DNA of 64,000 nt, from contig JASAMV010000478.1 of NCBI GenBank assembly GCA_030248065.1, forward strand, positions 1 to 64,000. Direction: 5' to 3'. The position numbers were made by a program, and so were the translations under genes. This DNA is from Rhynchonema sp. JSB1_4 (lineage: Eukaryota; Nematoda; Chromadorea; Monhysterida; Xyalidae). Below the pieces are notes generated by a model. The model was not told the origin of the DNA. It saw only the letters and a list, made by a program, of their open reading frames with translations, and ran no database searches. The number at the start of each line of letters is the position of its first letter. Position 1 is the stretch's first letter. Positions 44,188 through 55,007 of the stretch are shown here, in pieces.

Positions 44188-45696
44188 TCACCGCCATTGA
44201 CCTCGACTGAATGCGATTGACGTTGGATTGTTCGCATTGCGGTTGTTCAACCAGTGTGCCTGACGCGATCGTTGTTGCGTCGCTGTTGCACCGAAACACT
44301 GCTTGACCACTGGACCCCGTTGTGTGACCACCGAACCGACTCGTTGTGATGACGATAGCGAGCACTCGGGCTTGACGACACGACCGGCTTGACTCTTGCA
44401 CCACCCGGGCCGACCGACACGACTCACGCCATCCAAGGAATGCACGTCTCCACCGAACTGACACGAATAGACATCCTCACGAATTGCGTTTCGCTGACGT
44501 TCGACACCGAAACAGTGTGACGGACACACGGGTCCGCCTGCCGAGTTCATCACGCGATGTGGATTCTGTTGTTTGCTGAAAAGCATGTGCCACCACAATG
44601 GCATGTTTGGACTCGAAATTGGATTGGTGGGCCCTCGATTTGTACCAGGCCTGCCCTCCCCACCGACAAAATAACGTGGAGGGTCGGCAACCGACTTCAC
44701 GTGCAATGCACCACACAGCGACCGTGCATGCGCAACAGAACCACAGTGATAACACGGCTTCAACTTGGACCTGCACCGAACCGATAAATGCCCAAATCCA
44801 GAACACTTGAAACACAACCGCATACTTTTATAAAACTGCTTCCGGGCCGCCAGAGTGCAGACAATGTGGCAGTCATCGCTAAAATGTCGGGTACTAGAGC
44901 AAAACAGACACTTTTGAGTGGGTTTAGAACGATTCTGTTTAGTTGCCACTGGTTTCGACATCACAGTAACCTGATGTTTCATTGACTGACCAGGTACCGC
45001 AGCCTGAGCAGGGCCGGAACAGGCCACCTGCTCAGCGCTCGGTGTGACCGAATCGACCGTTTGGCAACTTGTGGTCACCAAATTTGATTTGCGAGCTGTG
45101 TACACCGGGGTATGCACGAAAGTCAGCGGAGTCTCGTACTGCGTAGCTTGTGACTTCTTCGGCACATCGGTTTCGCACAACCAGACAAACTGTTTGCCCT
45201 TGACATCAAATTCACGTAAATCATCCGCATTCCGACCCGAATCACGACACAAACGAACAATTTTGTCAAGTTTGCTACGACGATGATCAAGCGACTCAAT
45301 TGCGCGTTTTGTTTTCAAAATGATGGCAGCCAGATCCTCCCAAAGCTGCTCTGCCCGAGGACGAACAGTAGCCGTGCGTTCGTCATTAGCATCAAAAATT
45401 TCAAACATGAAGTATTGATCACCGAAAACAGCAGCACCCGATTGCTCATCCAGAACTTCGAGTGCAGACAGAGAACTATTCAAACTTTGTGATTGAAATT
45501 TCAAACGAAGCTCAATTTCACTCAACTTCGGCAACGATTCCGTGGCCAGGACTGCCTCCCAATCAGCCTGTGAAGATAGGTCGGCTTCCACGAGCTCGAT
45601 TTGACTCAACACCGATTTGACGAGAGGCTGTGAAACATCAGCGATGCCTTGCAATGCGGCGAGTACCGAATCGACCGGATATGACGTGACGACCAT
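44188..45696 (-). CDS. gag: BEL/Pao-like Gag with three zinc knuckles
   Basis: About 500 codons from the likely start at 45696. Order: an N-terminal helical region typical of DUF1759-like Gag; then knuckles CLFCSSTRHFSDDC, CFKCSGFGHLSVRC and CYHCGSVAHARSLC, all spaced C-x2-C-x4-H-x4-C; then a low-complexity C-terminus where protease and polymerase would normally follow. Gag packages element RNA into particles. The frame is intact but Pol is missing, so any movement would need a helper element. Confidence 0.85.
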   Translation of the reverse strand: MVVTSYPVDSVLAALQGIADVSQPLVKSVLSQIELVEADLSSQADWEAVLATESLPKLSEIELRLKFQSQSLNSSLSALEVLDEQSGAAVFGDQYFMFEIFDANDERTATVRPRAEQLWEDLAAIILKTKRAIESLDHRRSKLDKIVRLCRDSGRNADDLREFDVKGKQFVWLCETDVPKKSQATQYETPLTFVHTPVYTARKSNLVTTSCQTVDSVTPSAEQVACSGPAQAAVPGQSMKHQVTVMSKPVATKQNRSKPTQKCLFCSSTRHFSDDCHIVCTLAARKQFYKSMRLCFKCSGFGHLSVRCRSKLKPCYHCGSVAHARSLCGALHVKSVADPPRYFVGGEGRPGTNRGPTNPISSPNMPLWWHMLFSKQQNPHRVMNSAGGPVCPSHCFGVERQRNAIREDVYSCQFGGDVHSLDGVSRVGRPGWCKSQAGRVVKPECSLSSSQRVGSVVTQRGPVVKQCFGATATQQRSRQAHWLNNRNANNPTSIAFSRGQWR

Positions 45697-45844
45697 TGTC
45701 ACGATGAATGGGTGATATCCTCGAAACCAATGAATGAAACGAAAGATCACCGATGATCGATGTTTCAGTCAGACCGCCGAAGTAATGCCGTTTGTTGCCG
45801 AATAATATCCAGGTCGCAAGTTCGTCAGTTGTCAGGGGATGCCA

Positions 45845-46277
45845 TATCGCGGAAGCGACTAGGCATAGGGAAAGTCAGCTCCTGGCATTGTGTTGCGCTT
45901 GGTTGAGTGATGCCGTTAAGTGTGAATGGATGTCCGTTGTAGTTTAGATTCAATATTGCCAGTTCCGATAACTCAATATTCCGATGCTCAATAATACAAG
46001 ATTCATTACGTCAGAAATGTAATACAGCTCAATATTACACAGCCGACACACAAAGTCTCAATCTCAACAGTGAAAACAGAATGTAAAGCACACACAGACG
46101 GAACAGACCGTCAGCTTATCAGCAGCATTACACATGCATTATTCAGCCAAAACATACGAATGCAGTGTCGTGAATCGCACGCTTTAACTGATAAGCACAC
46201 GCAAGACAGATCAATAATGTTTGCATGAAATGTTATAAAGAAAATCAATCATTGAATCATTGTTGGCGTCTGCCACA
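45845..46277 (-). repeat. Middle LTR (433 bp), shares halves with both outer LTRs
   Basis: Its downstream part equals the 3' LTR and its upstream 133 bases (46145-46277) equal the start of the 5' LTR (46608-46740). It begins TGTGGCAGACGCC. It acts both as the 3' LTR of the short internal segment and as the 5' LTR of the gag segment. Confidence 0.8.
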
Positions 46278-46461
46278 CTCCCGCCGAAACAAAGTCAACG
46301 GTCCAGGTAGTAGCGGTTAACCACGTCCAGTTTGCATGCACGTTCGAACGCTTGAAGGATTCGGATTGTGTTCGTTTTGCCCAAGTGAAATCCGTCCAAC
46401 GCGAGTTGAGTGTACGTGACCGCCAGGAACTCGACTTTGTCATCTCCCGCAGGGGATGCCA
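46278..46461 (-). other. 184-bp internal segment between two LTRs
   Basis: Starts with the same primer-binding site as the gag segment and ends with GTTTCGGCGGGAG before the next LTR. A 55-codon frame (MASPAGDDKVEFLAV...) ends in TGA; I do not recognise it. The size is that of a miniature (TRIM-like) LTR element. Confidence 0.6.
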
Positions 46462-46740
46462 TGTAGCAGATGGCAAGCCTCTCGAGTCTCTGTGTTAGGT
46501 ACTTTTTATGCAAACAACACGAAAATATTATGTTCTCAAAACCATACAAAACCAGAATGAAAAATGTAATGTGTTTGGTTCGTTATGCATAGGCAAAGCT
46601 CAGATGAAGCCAAAACATACGAATGCAGTGTCGTGAATCACACGCTTTAACTGATAAGCACACGCAAGACAGATCAATAATGTTTGCATGAAATGTTATA
46701 AAGAAAATCAATCATTGAATCATTGTTGGCGTCTGCCACA
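46462..46740 (-). repeat. 5' LTR (279 bp)
   Basis: Begins TGTGGCAGACGCC and ends ATCTGCTACA, the canonical TG...CA, directly before the primer-binding site. Only its first 133 bases match the middle LTR. Confidence 0.75.
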
Positions 46741-46745
46741 AACTA

Positions 46746-47159
46746 CATGTGGTCCACCACCACCGGACCCCGATGGAATCGATCGGTACACCTTTATGAA
46801 GGATAAATCAATACGGATAAATAGATCTGTTCCAGAACTAGTCTCAGAATCGCGAAATAAGCCTTTTTGAAGGACTTATGATTTTTGGGAGAAATCATCA
46901 CTGTCACAGAAAACCACAGGTTAGTATTTTCGTTTTCTTTACTTACATTCCAAAGTTTCTAAACGCTTATCTGATCGTTTCATGGAGTATAACATTGCTC
47001 AATTTAAAAAAGCCAGTGATATATTGCCAAATAAAGCAAACAGGCAACAAATGTTCATACGACGGTGCAACCGTCAAATAAAATGATAAGTTCAGCTAAC
47101 ACATAGACAAATGTACAAAAAAGATGAAACATCCCCAAAGTTAAAAACCAGCCTAAACT
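46746..47159. other. No gene recognised
   Basis: Flank between the LTR element and the zinc-finger gene's stop codon. It includes the likely 3' UTR of the zinc-finger gene; no further features are supported. Confidence 0.4.
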
Positions 47160-50013
47160 TCACGGATCATGCAATGCCAAGCAGTGCCGTTTCAAGTGGG
47201 AAGAGGTCCTGAACGCTGCACCACATCGTGCACAAATGTACGCGCGTCTGTCGATGTGCACCGCTTGACGGTGTCGGTGCAGATTGGCCAACTGTTTAAA
47301 CCTGCATGCACACATGTCGCATTTGTAAACAGCCGTGTGACGTTTTCGGTGAGACTTCAAGCGCGCCAGTGTTCTGTACGTTCTGCCACACGCGCTGCAC
47401 TTGTGCTCCTGCTTGTCGTTGTGTGTCATCAACATGTGTTCCTGCAGCCAGATATTTATACGTAGACGAAGATTCCCAATGTCTTTTGTGAGACGTAACA
47501 CCTTGGTGGAATTACGTCTCATCTCACAAACCAACAACAAGAATATTTTATCGGGTACAAAGAAGTCACAAAGAGTAACCCGTCGCGAAATCCAAACGTT
47601 ATCAATGTGTGCAGCGTGGAACAGTGGTTAATAAAAAAATTTTTTATTCAAGCCCCATTTTTTTAAAAAACGGAACGAAAAAAATGAGCGCTAAAGCAAG
47701 CAATAGTGGCATTTTTCTTCCATAACGTGTGGTAAGTGCGTATAAAGCACTGACGACACGAAAACAATACTAAACAATGGTCAATGAGTACCAACAGTAG
47801 TCAGGTACACACCCGTACACTTCCTCCACGTGGTGTGGGTGTCTTCATGTGGCTTTGTGACACTCAAGACGGTAAATTTGGGTGAAATTATTGCCTCTTG
47901 GTACACGACCAATGCAAGTATGTGACAAACAGTGTAAATTTAGAGTGAATGTCACACCGAATCACTGCTTTCGGGTCTGTTGCATGGATAAATGCATGCC
48001 CACTCAGTCACATGTACATGTGTAATCATATGAGAGGCCATGTGAGTGTGTGTACTATGTCTAGATGCCACAAAACAATGATTATGGCACCCAATGCACC
48101 CATGGTAAGGTCAGGTGATGTCAATGGTAGCAATTTTTATGCAAAAAATAGCACTTTTACAGCAAAAAAACATAAATTTTCGAATTTTGACATAAATAAA
48201 AATTTCTTTGTAACTTTTGGAACGAATTTTTAAAAAAAAATTTTTTAATAAAAATTTTTTTAAAACCACTGGCGTGGAACACATAAACTACAACTACACA
48301 GCCATGTGGCCTCAAAGCGTGTAGCTGATGTTTCACAATGTGAATTCTGCTGGTGCAGCGTGTTTTGGTTCAGTTCAGGCCGTTTAGACATGTTTTCACC
48401 TGGCCTTTCACGGACTAGGTTCATCAGGTCATCATCAGTGCCCATTACCAGGGAACTTCTTCGGTCTGTGTCACCTTTTCAAGTTTATTTTGGAACTCGA
48501 TGATCACGAAGTGTTTGCGTAAAGAGCCGGCGCATGAAAATCTTAAAATTAATCACAAAAGCGTCAGAGAAGCGTCAGCCAGTAAGCACAGTACCTTCAA
48601 ATGCCCCGCACTTCTGGTCGCATGGTCGCACAGCGTGCATCTGTGCGGACGCACGTCTTCGTGCATGCGCATGTGATTGCGAAATCCATTGTCCGACTTG
48701 ATCACCACTCCACATATACCGCACGCGAAACATCGGTCAGCTTGGTGCGTGCGTTGATGGACGGTGAGGTAGCGTTGAGTGGTGAAGGCGCAGCCACACC
48801 TGCGAGCAGGGTTGAAAAAAAAGTTTTTTTAATAGACGAGCTGTTTAAAAAAAATTTTTAAGAAAAATTTTTTTATGATAAAAAAAGTGTTGCAAACGAC
48901 GTTTCAGGATAAATGAAATCGATACAACATGTCTTTCAAAAATTGAATCGCTTGAGACCGAGCTTGTGTGGTGACACCCGGTAGTATTGTGCAGATTCTA
49001 CAGTCTCCAACCAGTCTGAGGTTGATGTTGACGTCACTGACGGACGTCTGACGTGAGCAGACTTGTTTCGGGTGAAAAACTGTCCACCACACGACCGTCA
49101 CTGGGGGCGCATCACATACGATATTTCCAGAATCTGACGTTTTCATTGTAATCTAGAGGGGTTATTAATTATTATGCATTCGCGCAGGTGATTCATTCAA
49201 TGAAAGTCCTTAACTCAAGGCTGATGGCACATGCGCACAAAAATATCCAAGAACAAAAAGACACAAAAAACTTGTCCATCTGTACCAACTTGCGACATAC
49301 ATGATCCCTTTCGGTCTTGTGCACCCTTTCCACGTGTTCCTTGACCACATGCGAGAACAAAGCAGTATAGTCACATTGAAGACATTTTTGCAAGGTTTTG
49401 ATGGCAGACCTTGACATGTGTTGTTGCTTGATGTGTTTCGTGAGATTCGATCTGGATTTGAATGTTTGGCCGCATGTCGGACACGCATACGTTTGCGCGT
49501 CGCTGTGCGCGTGTCTGAATGGATTAAACGATTTTGGTTACGGTAGCACAATAATTACCATCCTTTTTGGAAAGGCGGCCCCTGGTCTACCGAGTCCTGA
49601 CATTTTTTCGTGTTGATTACCGAAGTAAGCCAAATTATACACTCCGTGCGCAGGAAACTGTAAAATAAATCTGAGATCCCTCAACCAAAAACACTTTCAA
49701 GCTCCCAGCTGGCTTTACCGTACATTGTTCTGCAAATATGAATTTCCGTGCCAAATCTATTCAGAATATTATCAGGTCATCGTGGTGTATACGTACGTCT
49801 TTCGAATAATGCACCACACTAATATTTTAAGTATTCCCACCTCATGTGCGTCTTCATACTCCCAGCAAGTGGACATTTGTAGGCGCACTGGTCACATTTC
49901 AGCCATTTTGACGGATCGTGGCTTCTCATATGCTCCGCCAAACCGCCTTTGTATTTGTACGTCAAGCAACACGTTGTGCATTTGAATGGTCGGTCAACTT
50001 TTGTGGTCGTCAT
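47160..50013 (-). CDS. C2H2 zinc-finger protein with ten fingers, 4 exons
   Basis: Exons (transcript order): 49841-50013, 49290-49514, 48595-48799, 47160-47441; 294 aa from the ATG at 50013. Two junctions complete a finger exactly: ERDHVCR|KCGCAFTTQRYLTVHQRTH and RCTLCDHATRSAGHLK|EHMLMTH. Ten C-x2-C...H-x3-5-H units run almost end to end. The linkers are not the TGEKP consensus. Such arrays usually bind DNA; no SCAN, BTB or KRAB-like domain is seen, so targets cannot be inferred. Upstream of the ATG the frame stays open to a splice acceptor near 50034, so earlier coding exons are possible. Confidence 0.85.
47622..48271. mobile_element. hAT miniature element, CAGTGGT ends, in a zinc-finger intron
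   Basis: Starts CAGTGGTTAATAAAAAA, ends TTAAAACCACTG; exact 8-bp duplication GCGTGGAA (47614-47621, 48272-48279). Shares TATGTCTAGATGCCACAAAA and GGTGATGTCAA blocks with 31880-32324. Confidence 0.9.
48807..48895. repeat. hAT miniature element fragment abutting an exon
   Basis: Starts CAGGGTTGAAAAAAAAG. The right end and target duplication are not seen. Read on the minus strand it lies just upstream of the acceptor of the zinc-finger exon 48595-48799. Confidence 0.6.
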
Positions 50014-50039
50014 CGTTTTTTTGGCGAATATTTCCTGGA

Positions 50040-52076
50040 AAAAAAATTTCCGTAAAACGCAGAAAAAGAAACCCGCAAGAAGAAAGGACACGCAAATGCC
50101 AACTGAAATATTCTAAAAAAAACAAAAACAACGCAAAACCGCAATAAAAATAAAGAAGCCAGCAACCACCTGCTGTTAAAAATGCGGACACGACGAAAAT
50201 GCCTACGGGCCATTACGTGGTAAGTCATGGCCCATTTAGGCACAGTGGTCGGTGTTTTTTATGTGACAGAGTGAAAATCCTGCGATTTGGGGTCATTTTC
50301 CTTCTTCTTTTCTCTGCGTTTCGCTATGGCAGGTTTTGGACCATGCAACCTACGCCTACGTGCGTATCGTCCTATCGTATGTACTGGCCAAGTACCTTTT
50401 TATGACCATCAGTTGTATATGATATGACTGCGACACAGGACACGAGCGAGACGCGTTTAAATGAATCACAAATTTCCCTCCGCACACAATGAGTCATAAA
50501 AAGACCGCTTGATGCGCGATTTATGCATTGTGCAAGCATGGAAAGCACTCCATTGCAAAATGAATGTGGCGATTCTCAAAACAGGGGAATCGTTTTATGC
50601 GGTAGTTCGCCAGATTATTCTCATAGCGCACGATTATCCACTTGCATGATCCAAAACCTGCCATAATGAAACGCAGAGAAACGAAGGAAAAGGGCCCCAA
50701 ATCGCGGGATTTTCACTCTGATACACTTCAAAGATCCAAAAATCGCGCGCTTCCATGAAATTTGGCTGTCGCGCGTACACGAAAGTGCATAAAATTATCG
50801 CGCCAGCTGCTGCCAGCTACTTAATCATGCCCAGTCTCGGCTGATGAAAAGAAAAGTTTCAAGCAGGTTCAGATCGCAAACATTACGCATTAAGAGGCGA
50901 TGTTTCAGACTGCTCGACTATTACGCGGAGACTTCATAGAAACACAAAAATTCCGCATCTTTCCAGACCGTTGTAAATGCAAAGTGAGGGAGAAAGATAG
51001 CAACGCTCATCTTTGCAACCTCTGAGTGGATTAAGCCGAAATGTGGCAGTTGGGGTGAAACAGACATACTGGATAGGTCACGAGAACTATGAAGGAGGCA
51101 CTCATGATGTGGTCCCACCGAATCTCTGCTTTTCCGTCAAGTCATTTTAGATACATATTTGAAAAGAATACAAATTACCTTTAAAAACCGTATGGGACGA
51201 CAGGTAATATTGTGATTTCGATTGGCATTTGGACTCAAATTTCAATTTTTTTCAGAGTGGTATGCGTGAGGCGTGACCGCTTGCTTTTCTTTTGGCATGG
51301 ACAGGGCTGCTCGAATTCACTTACCGTCCAAAGATCCCTCTTTCTGATGAGCCCTTTCGCTTCCACAATCCGCGGTGAACTACTAAAGCTGCCTGTGTCG
51401 ACACACATAAACATTATCTGTTGTGATCGGATTGGCACGAACGTGAGCAGATGATTTAGCAATGGGATGGGCTTAAAGTATCACTGTTCACAATACCAGT
51501 CCCTAAAATTCACTTCATCATGGCAATCCGGTGTACATACCTTAATATCCAGTATGAGATCCCGATTACCATCCTATACACTGCTCCATTACTGTAATTG
51601 TGTTTGTATTATCGATTTTGCTGAGTGGTATACATGCAATGATGACGTACATACGTATGTAGTCTTTAGCTGAACACACCATAGGGCTCCAACACCCACT
51701 TCAGATTTTTGAGCATTAGCAGATTATCATTTCGTTACGTCACGAAGACCGATGTCTATTGCAAAGTGTTACAAATGGCAAAATGTTTCACGTGTTGCAC
51801 ATAAAAATGTACAATCGGTCTTCTTTTTGTCTCGAGCCCGTGAACACAACGACAAAGAATTGAATTTCCGAAACGATGTTATACAAGACGTTGGGTGTAA
51901 AGATCGGTGTAAGCTCGGTCTAATGCTCTGTTTGAAAGAGCTCGGTGTAACTTGAAACATTCCACGTCACACTGAGCTAAACACCCAACTATTTGTTCAC
52001 GTTCACACCGTTGTTGCGAAAATGCCACCCAAAGTTATGAAGACCAAGGCTCGGTTATAGGCTTTCGCATGTATAA
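50040..52076. other. No supported gene
   Basis: Contains a copy of the GTAAAGATCGG / CACCCAACT foldback family at about 51885-52035. The two stretches CCTGCGATTTGGGGTCATTT (50280) and its inverted relative near 50695 mark another foldback around 50280-50720. No exon is recognised. Confidence 0.4.
50275..50725. repeat. Foldback repeat with about 70-bp arms
   Basis: GAGTGAAAATCCTGCGATTT...CGCTATGGCAGGTTTTGGA on the left and CCAAAACCTGCCATAATGAA...ATCGCGGGATTTTCACTCTG on the right are inverted complements with small changes, separated by about 300 bp. Confidence 0.65.
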
Positions 52077-52313
52077 TTAATTTGGCGTAAAGCCGCTGTA
52101 CGGCTTTGGCTTATAGTTCTTGTGCTTATCATGATCGATCGAGCGCATCGGACACACCAATCGCTGATACGTGGAATCCATATCGCGGTTCTGGTTCAGC
52201 GGGTGCACATACCATCTTCGCGGTGCGCGCCGCGCCTCTGGTGGGATCAGCCGCTTAGCACAGCGCGCCAGCATCAACAACATCAAAATAGCAACACCTT
52301 TTCGCAGATTCAT
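52077..52313 (-). pseudogene. Possible PIF/Harbinger transposase N-terminal fragment
   Basis: A 78-codon frame has RRAPRRWYVHPLNQNRD followed by TYQRLV and DKHKNY, which resembles the RRxWVHP...Y..L...F..Y start of PIF/Harbinger nucleases. The catalytic DDE region is absent and the frame ends soon after. It could equally be a short host frame; the call rests on one motif. Confidence 0.35.
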
Positions 52314-52389
52314 GGCCGTGATTGTGTTTCTTTCCTATGAGCAATAGGACTCAAAGAAAATGAGTGTAATCAGTCGAAAACCAAGCAAA

Positions 52390-52560
52390 AAATAATTTTA
52401 TTCTCTTCCAATTCGTGGCGACCCGCTGCGACTTCGCGCCCAGGCGACCAAAATGGTCGACGCGCCCAGACGACCTCGACGACCTCGTATTTTGGGCGCT
52501 CAGTCGCTGGCGACCTTTTGGGCGCAGCAGGTCGTCGTGGTCGCGCGACCAACTATAATT
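52390..52560. repeat. GACC/GGTC-rich foldback
   Basis: CGACC and GGTCG motifs recur in both orientations over about 150 bp (GACGACCTCGACGACCTCG, CAGGTCGTCGTGGTCGCG). Likely a small GC-rich foldback element; no clear boundaries. Confidence 0.5.
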
Positions 52561-52868
52561 CCACCTTTATTGCGTTTGTATAACATAGTTTAACGTCGCA
52601 ACATCTCATCTCAGCTGCTAGTGCTCGGGATCATTTGATGCGAATCAGCATCATCTAGCGAGCGAGGCTTTAACATTTCGCTCTGAAACAGGATAATCGT
52701 CACAGTCACACGAAACGAGTAAAATCATTTTACTTATTTAGATGGCATTTCGGAAGAACATCGCTGTACTTTTTTACAAAATACGGCAGCAGTACTAAAG
52801 AGCGGTGCTGGCAGTGCACTTTTTCATTCGGCCAGTTTGCATGGCCGTTAGTACGCCAGGTTTCCACC

Positions 52869-53240
52869 AGTGTACATACATAGTTCCTGGCCCGGAGGGG
52901 AACAGGCGCTATCCCACTTTTTTCGGAGGGGAACAGACGTACAGCACATATCCACCTGGGGGAAACAGGCAAGACCCGATTTTTGGGAAAATACATTTTT
53001 GAGGTCGAAAATTTGACCTACATATTCTTGCCCCTTGTGGAAAAATCTCAATAAAAACGGTATTTGGGCGATTTTTGCCAACATTTATCTAAAAATCACG
53101 CTTTCTATCCCAGAAATGCGTTTATCTCAGGCCGAAATTTGCCTATCTTAAGCAAAAACTGGGCGAGCAGGCGTACCCGGAAGGGCAGCAGGGGGCAAGC
53201 GTATCCGAGGGGAAGACCGCCTCCCCCCAGAACTACACTG
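52869..53240. mobile_element. hAT miniature element, CAGTGTA ends, exact 8-bp duplication
   Basis: Starts CAGTGTACATACATAGTTCC and ends CCCAGAACTACACTG; GTTTCCAC on both sides (52861-52868, 53241-53248). The internal GGGAAAATACATTTTTGAGG segment resembles the stretch near 6840-6870, so it is a relative of 6489-7114. Confidence 0.85.
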
Positions 53241-53524
53241 GTTTCCACTACATGTATCAATAAGAATGCGTGTGGCATTGCATATGCTGTTTGTTGTTTC
53301 GGTATGCAAACCAGCCGTGATTCTGTGGTTGTTCCGTATCCGTAAATGTGGAACGCGAAACATGCGTCATCAACCAAATATACATGAGGCCTCTGAACAT
53401 TAATATCCGCTACAAGCCTATTGTCTCACGTTGATACTACGTATTAGTTATTGTACGTACATAGGATTGTTGGGTCTTCAAGCAGCACAAAGCACAATGG
53501 CAGCTCAAGCAGACTGTTTATGCA

Positions 53525-54115
53525 CCGCCCCCAGGTTTGGGGAAAAAAGGTTTTTAAAAAAATTTTTAAGAAAATTTATTTCAATATCTTCGGGGGAACA
53601 AAATGCTCTAAAACATCCAGTGCTTTTTTGGGGATCTTTTTGTCATTTCTTCTCAATGGTAGAAAAAATTTTCTTCACAAAATCACTGTTGGGGCATATA
53701 TTTTGCGCCTAAAATGCCCCAAATGATAATATTATGTATATCTTCTCGTGATACATGAGACACAGTATGCACGTATGTACCTACGTGTTACTTCGATGTC
53801 ACACCTCATCGTGGAGCTCGAAGTCGCTCAGATACGACTGATTCAGCGACCCGACAAGTGTTTGTGCCGCTTATTGTCTGAATTCTGTGTGGTTTATGAG
53901 TAAATCTTGCTTATTCGACCACAAACTATATTGTGTCTGATACCAAAAAAACAACAATCATCGGTCCATATCAAACACAGACTGTTGCGTTTGGGTCGCA
54001 CCGATATGACGTAAACACCCTTCATAAGTGATACAATTTTTTTCGCGTTTTAGGCAAACTTGATCCTTCACCGAATGTGAGACTTTTTGAAAAACAAATA
54101 AGAAAAACTGTTTTT
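53525..54115. repeat. Diverged copy of the 25.6-26.3 kb hAT element
   Basis: The same ordered blocks (GGGGGAACAAAATG, CTTCACAAAATCAC, GATACATGAGACACAGTATG, TCTGAATTCTGTGTGGTTTA, AATCATCGGTCCATATCAA) as 25660-26090. The ends are degenerate and the flanks do not match. Confidence 0.7.
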
Positions 54116-54185
54116 CGAACTCTGCCGCCCGCCACCCCCCTCCGCTTGTGCCTTTCTGCAAGCGTTTACTGAGGTTCTTGGTTAC

Positions 54186-54255
54186 AGTTGGGCCTTTTCG
54201 ACCCTTGTGTGAGTCCTGATGCCTCAATGCCTTTTGTCCACAAGCGACACAGTAT
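54186..54255 (-). CDS. Possible 5' exon of the zinc-finger gene
   Basis: After an acceptor GATTTAG the minus strand reads YCVACGQKALRHQDSHKGRK, a C-x2-C...H...H pattern with a short spacing, to a donor GTAACC in phase 0. That phase fits the open frame upstream of the ATG at 50013. The finger spacing is abnormal and 4 kb separate the pieces, so this is tentative. Confidence 0.3.
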
Positions 54256-54363
54256 CTAAATCAGTGAAAGAAAGAAGACAAAGTCATAATCTTTTTTCTG
54301 TAGTGGTTTGATCAAAAGAAACAAACAGCCCTGGGTTCTTAAAAGTCGTTTTAAGATTGATTG

Positions 54364-54540
54364 TTAAACGACAAACTCTATGTGGACACTAGCAGTTCGC
54401 CGTGGTTTCCTGTGTTTTCTCGTTGGATGGCAGGTATGAGAAAATAATAGGAAACCGGCGCGCCGCACGTGTGTTCCCAACGGCCGACAGCATTTCCTGA
54501 AAATATGAGAAAAATGGCTATTTTGGTAAGGAAATGAGTT
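54364..54540. repeat. Dispersed repeat shared with 61070-61215
   Basis: CGTTGGATGGCAGGT, AATAGGAAACC, CATTTCCTGAAAAT and GAGAAAAATG blocks occur in the same order at about 61110-61205. No ends defined. Confidence 0.6.
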
Positions 54541-55007
54541 TGAGCGAAGACCTATTCGTGGCACTGTCTTGCACATCGTTATGTGGCGGCAGTAGGATTG
54601 GTTGAAAGGTCTCCAGACTCCCTGGAACTCGATAAAATTTGTCGCAGAAGCGTGCAGAAACGCGAAAAAATTTAATTGGCAAAGTCACTTTTGTTACTTT
54701 CCCTTTATTAGGGATATTCATCAGGGGTACATATTTAGATGCGGTCCAACAGACCATACATGATACGGACCAATTGTTGCTGTCTCGTGCGTGGCAGATT
54801 CATAAGTTGATGCAAGAAAAAGTTTAAATTTAAGCATGAACCAGACAGTGTTCAGGTATAACATGCTGCAGAAAGACGTGTTGGGTCACTGAATATAGCC
54901 GCATCATCTTCGATTTCTACGTCGGACTTCCGATGGTTTCTGACATCGAAGTATCACAAAAGGTTGGAATATTACATGCATACTGGGTCTCATTCATGCA
55001 TCATTAA

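Larger units (their letters stand above)
43634..46740 (-). mobile_element. BEL/Pao-like LTR retrotransposon with three LTRs
   Basis: Layout on the minus strand: LTR (46462-46740), short internal segment (46278-46461), LTR (45845-46277), gag internal segment (44010-45844), LTR (43634-44009). One 5-bp target duplication encloses the whole (AACTA on the plus strand at 43629-43633 and 46741-46745). Each internal segment starts with a TGGCATCCCCTG primer-binding site and ends in a purine-rich stretch next to TGTGG. Polymerase genes are absent, so it is non-autonomous. Five-base duplications fit LTR elements of this class. Confidence 0.85.
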
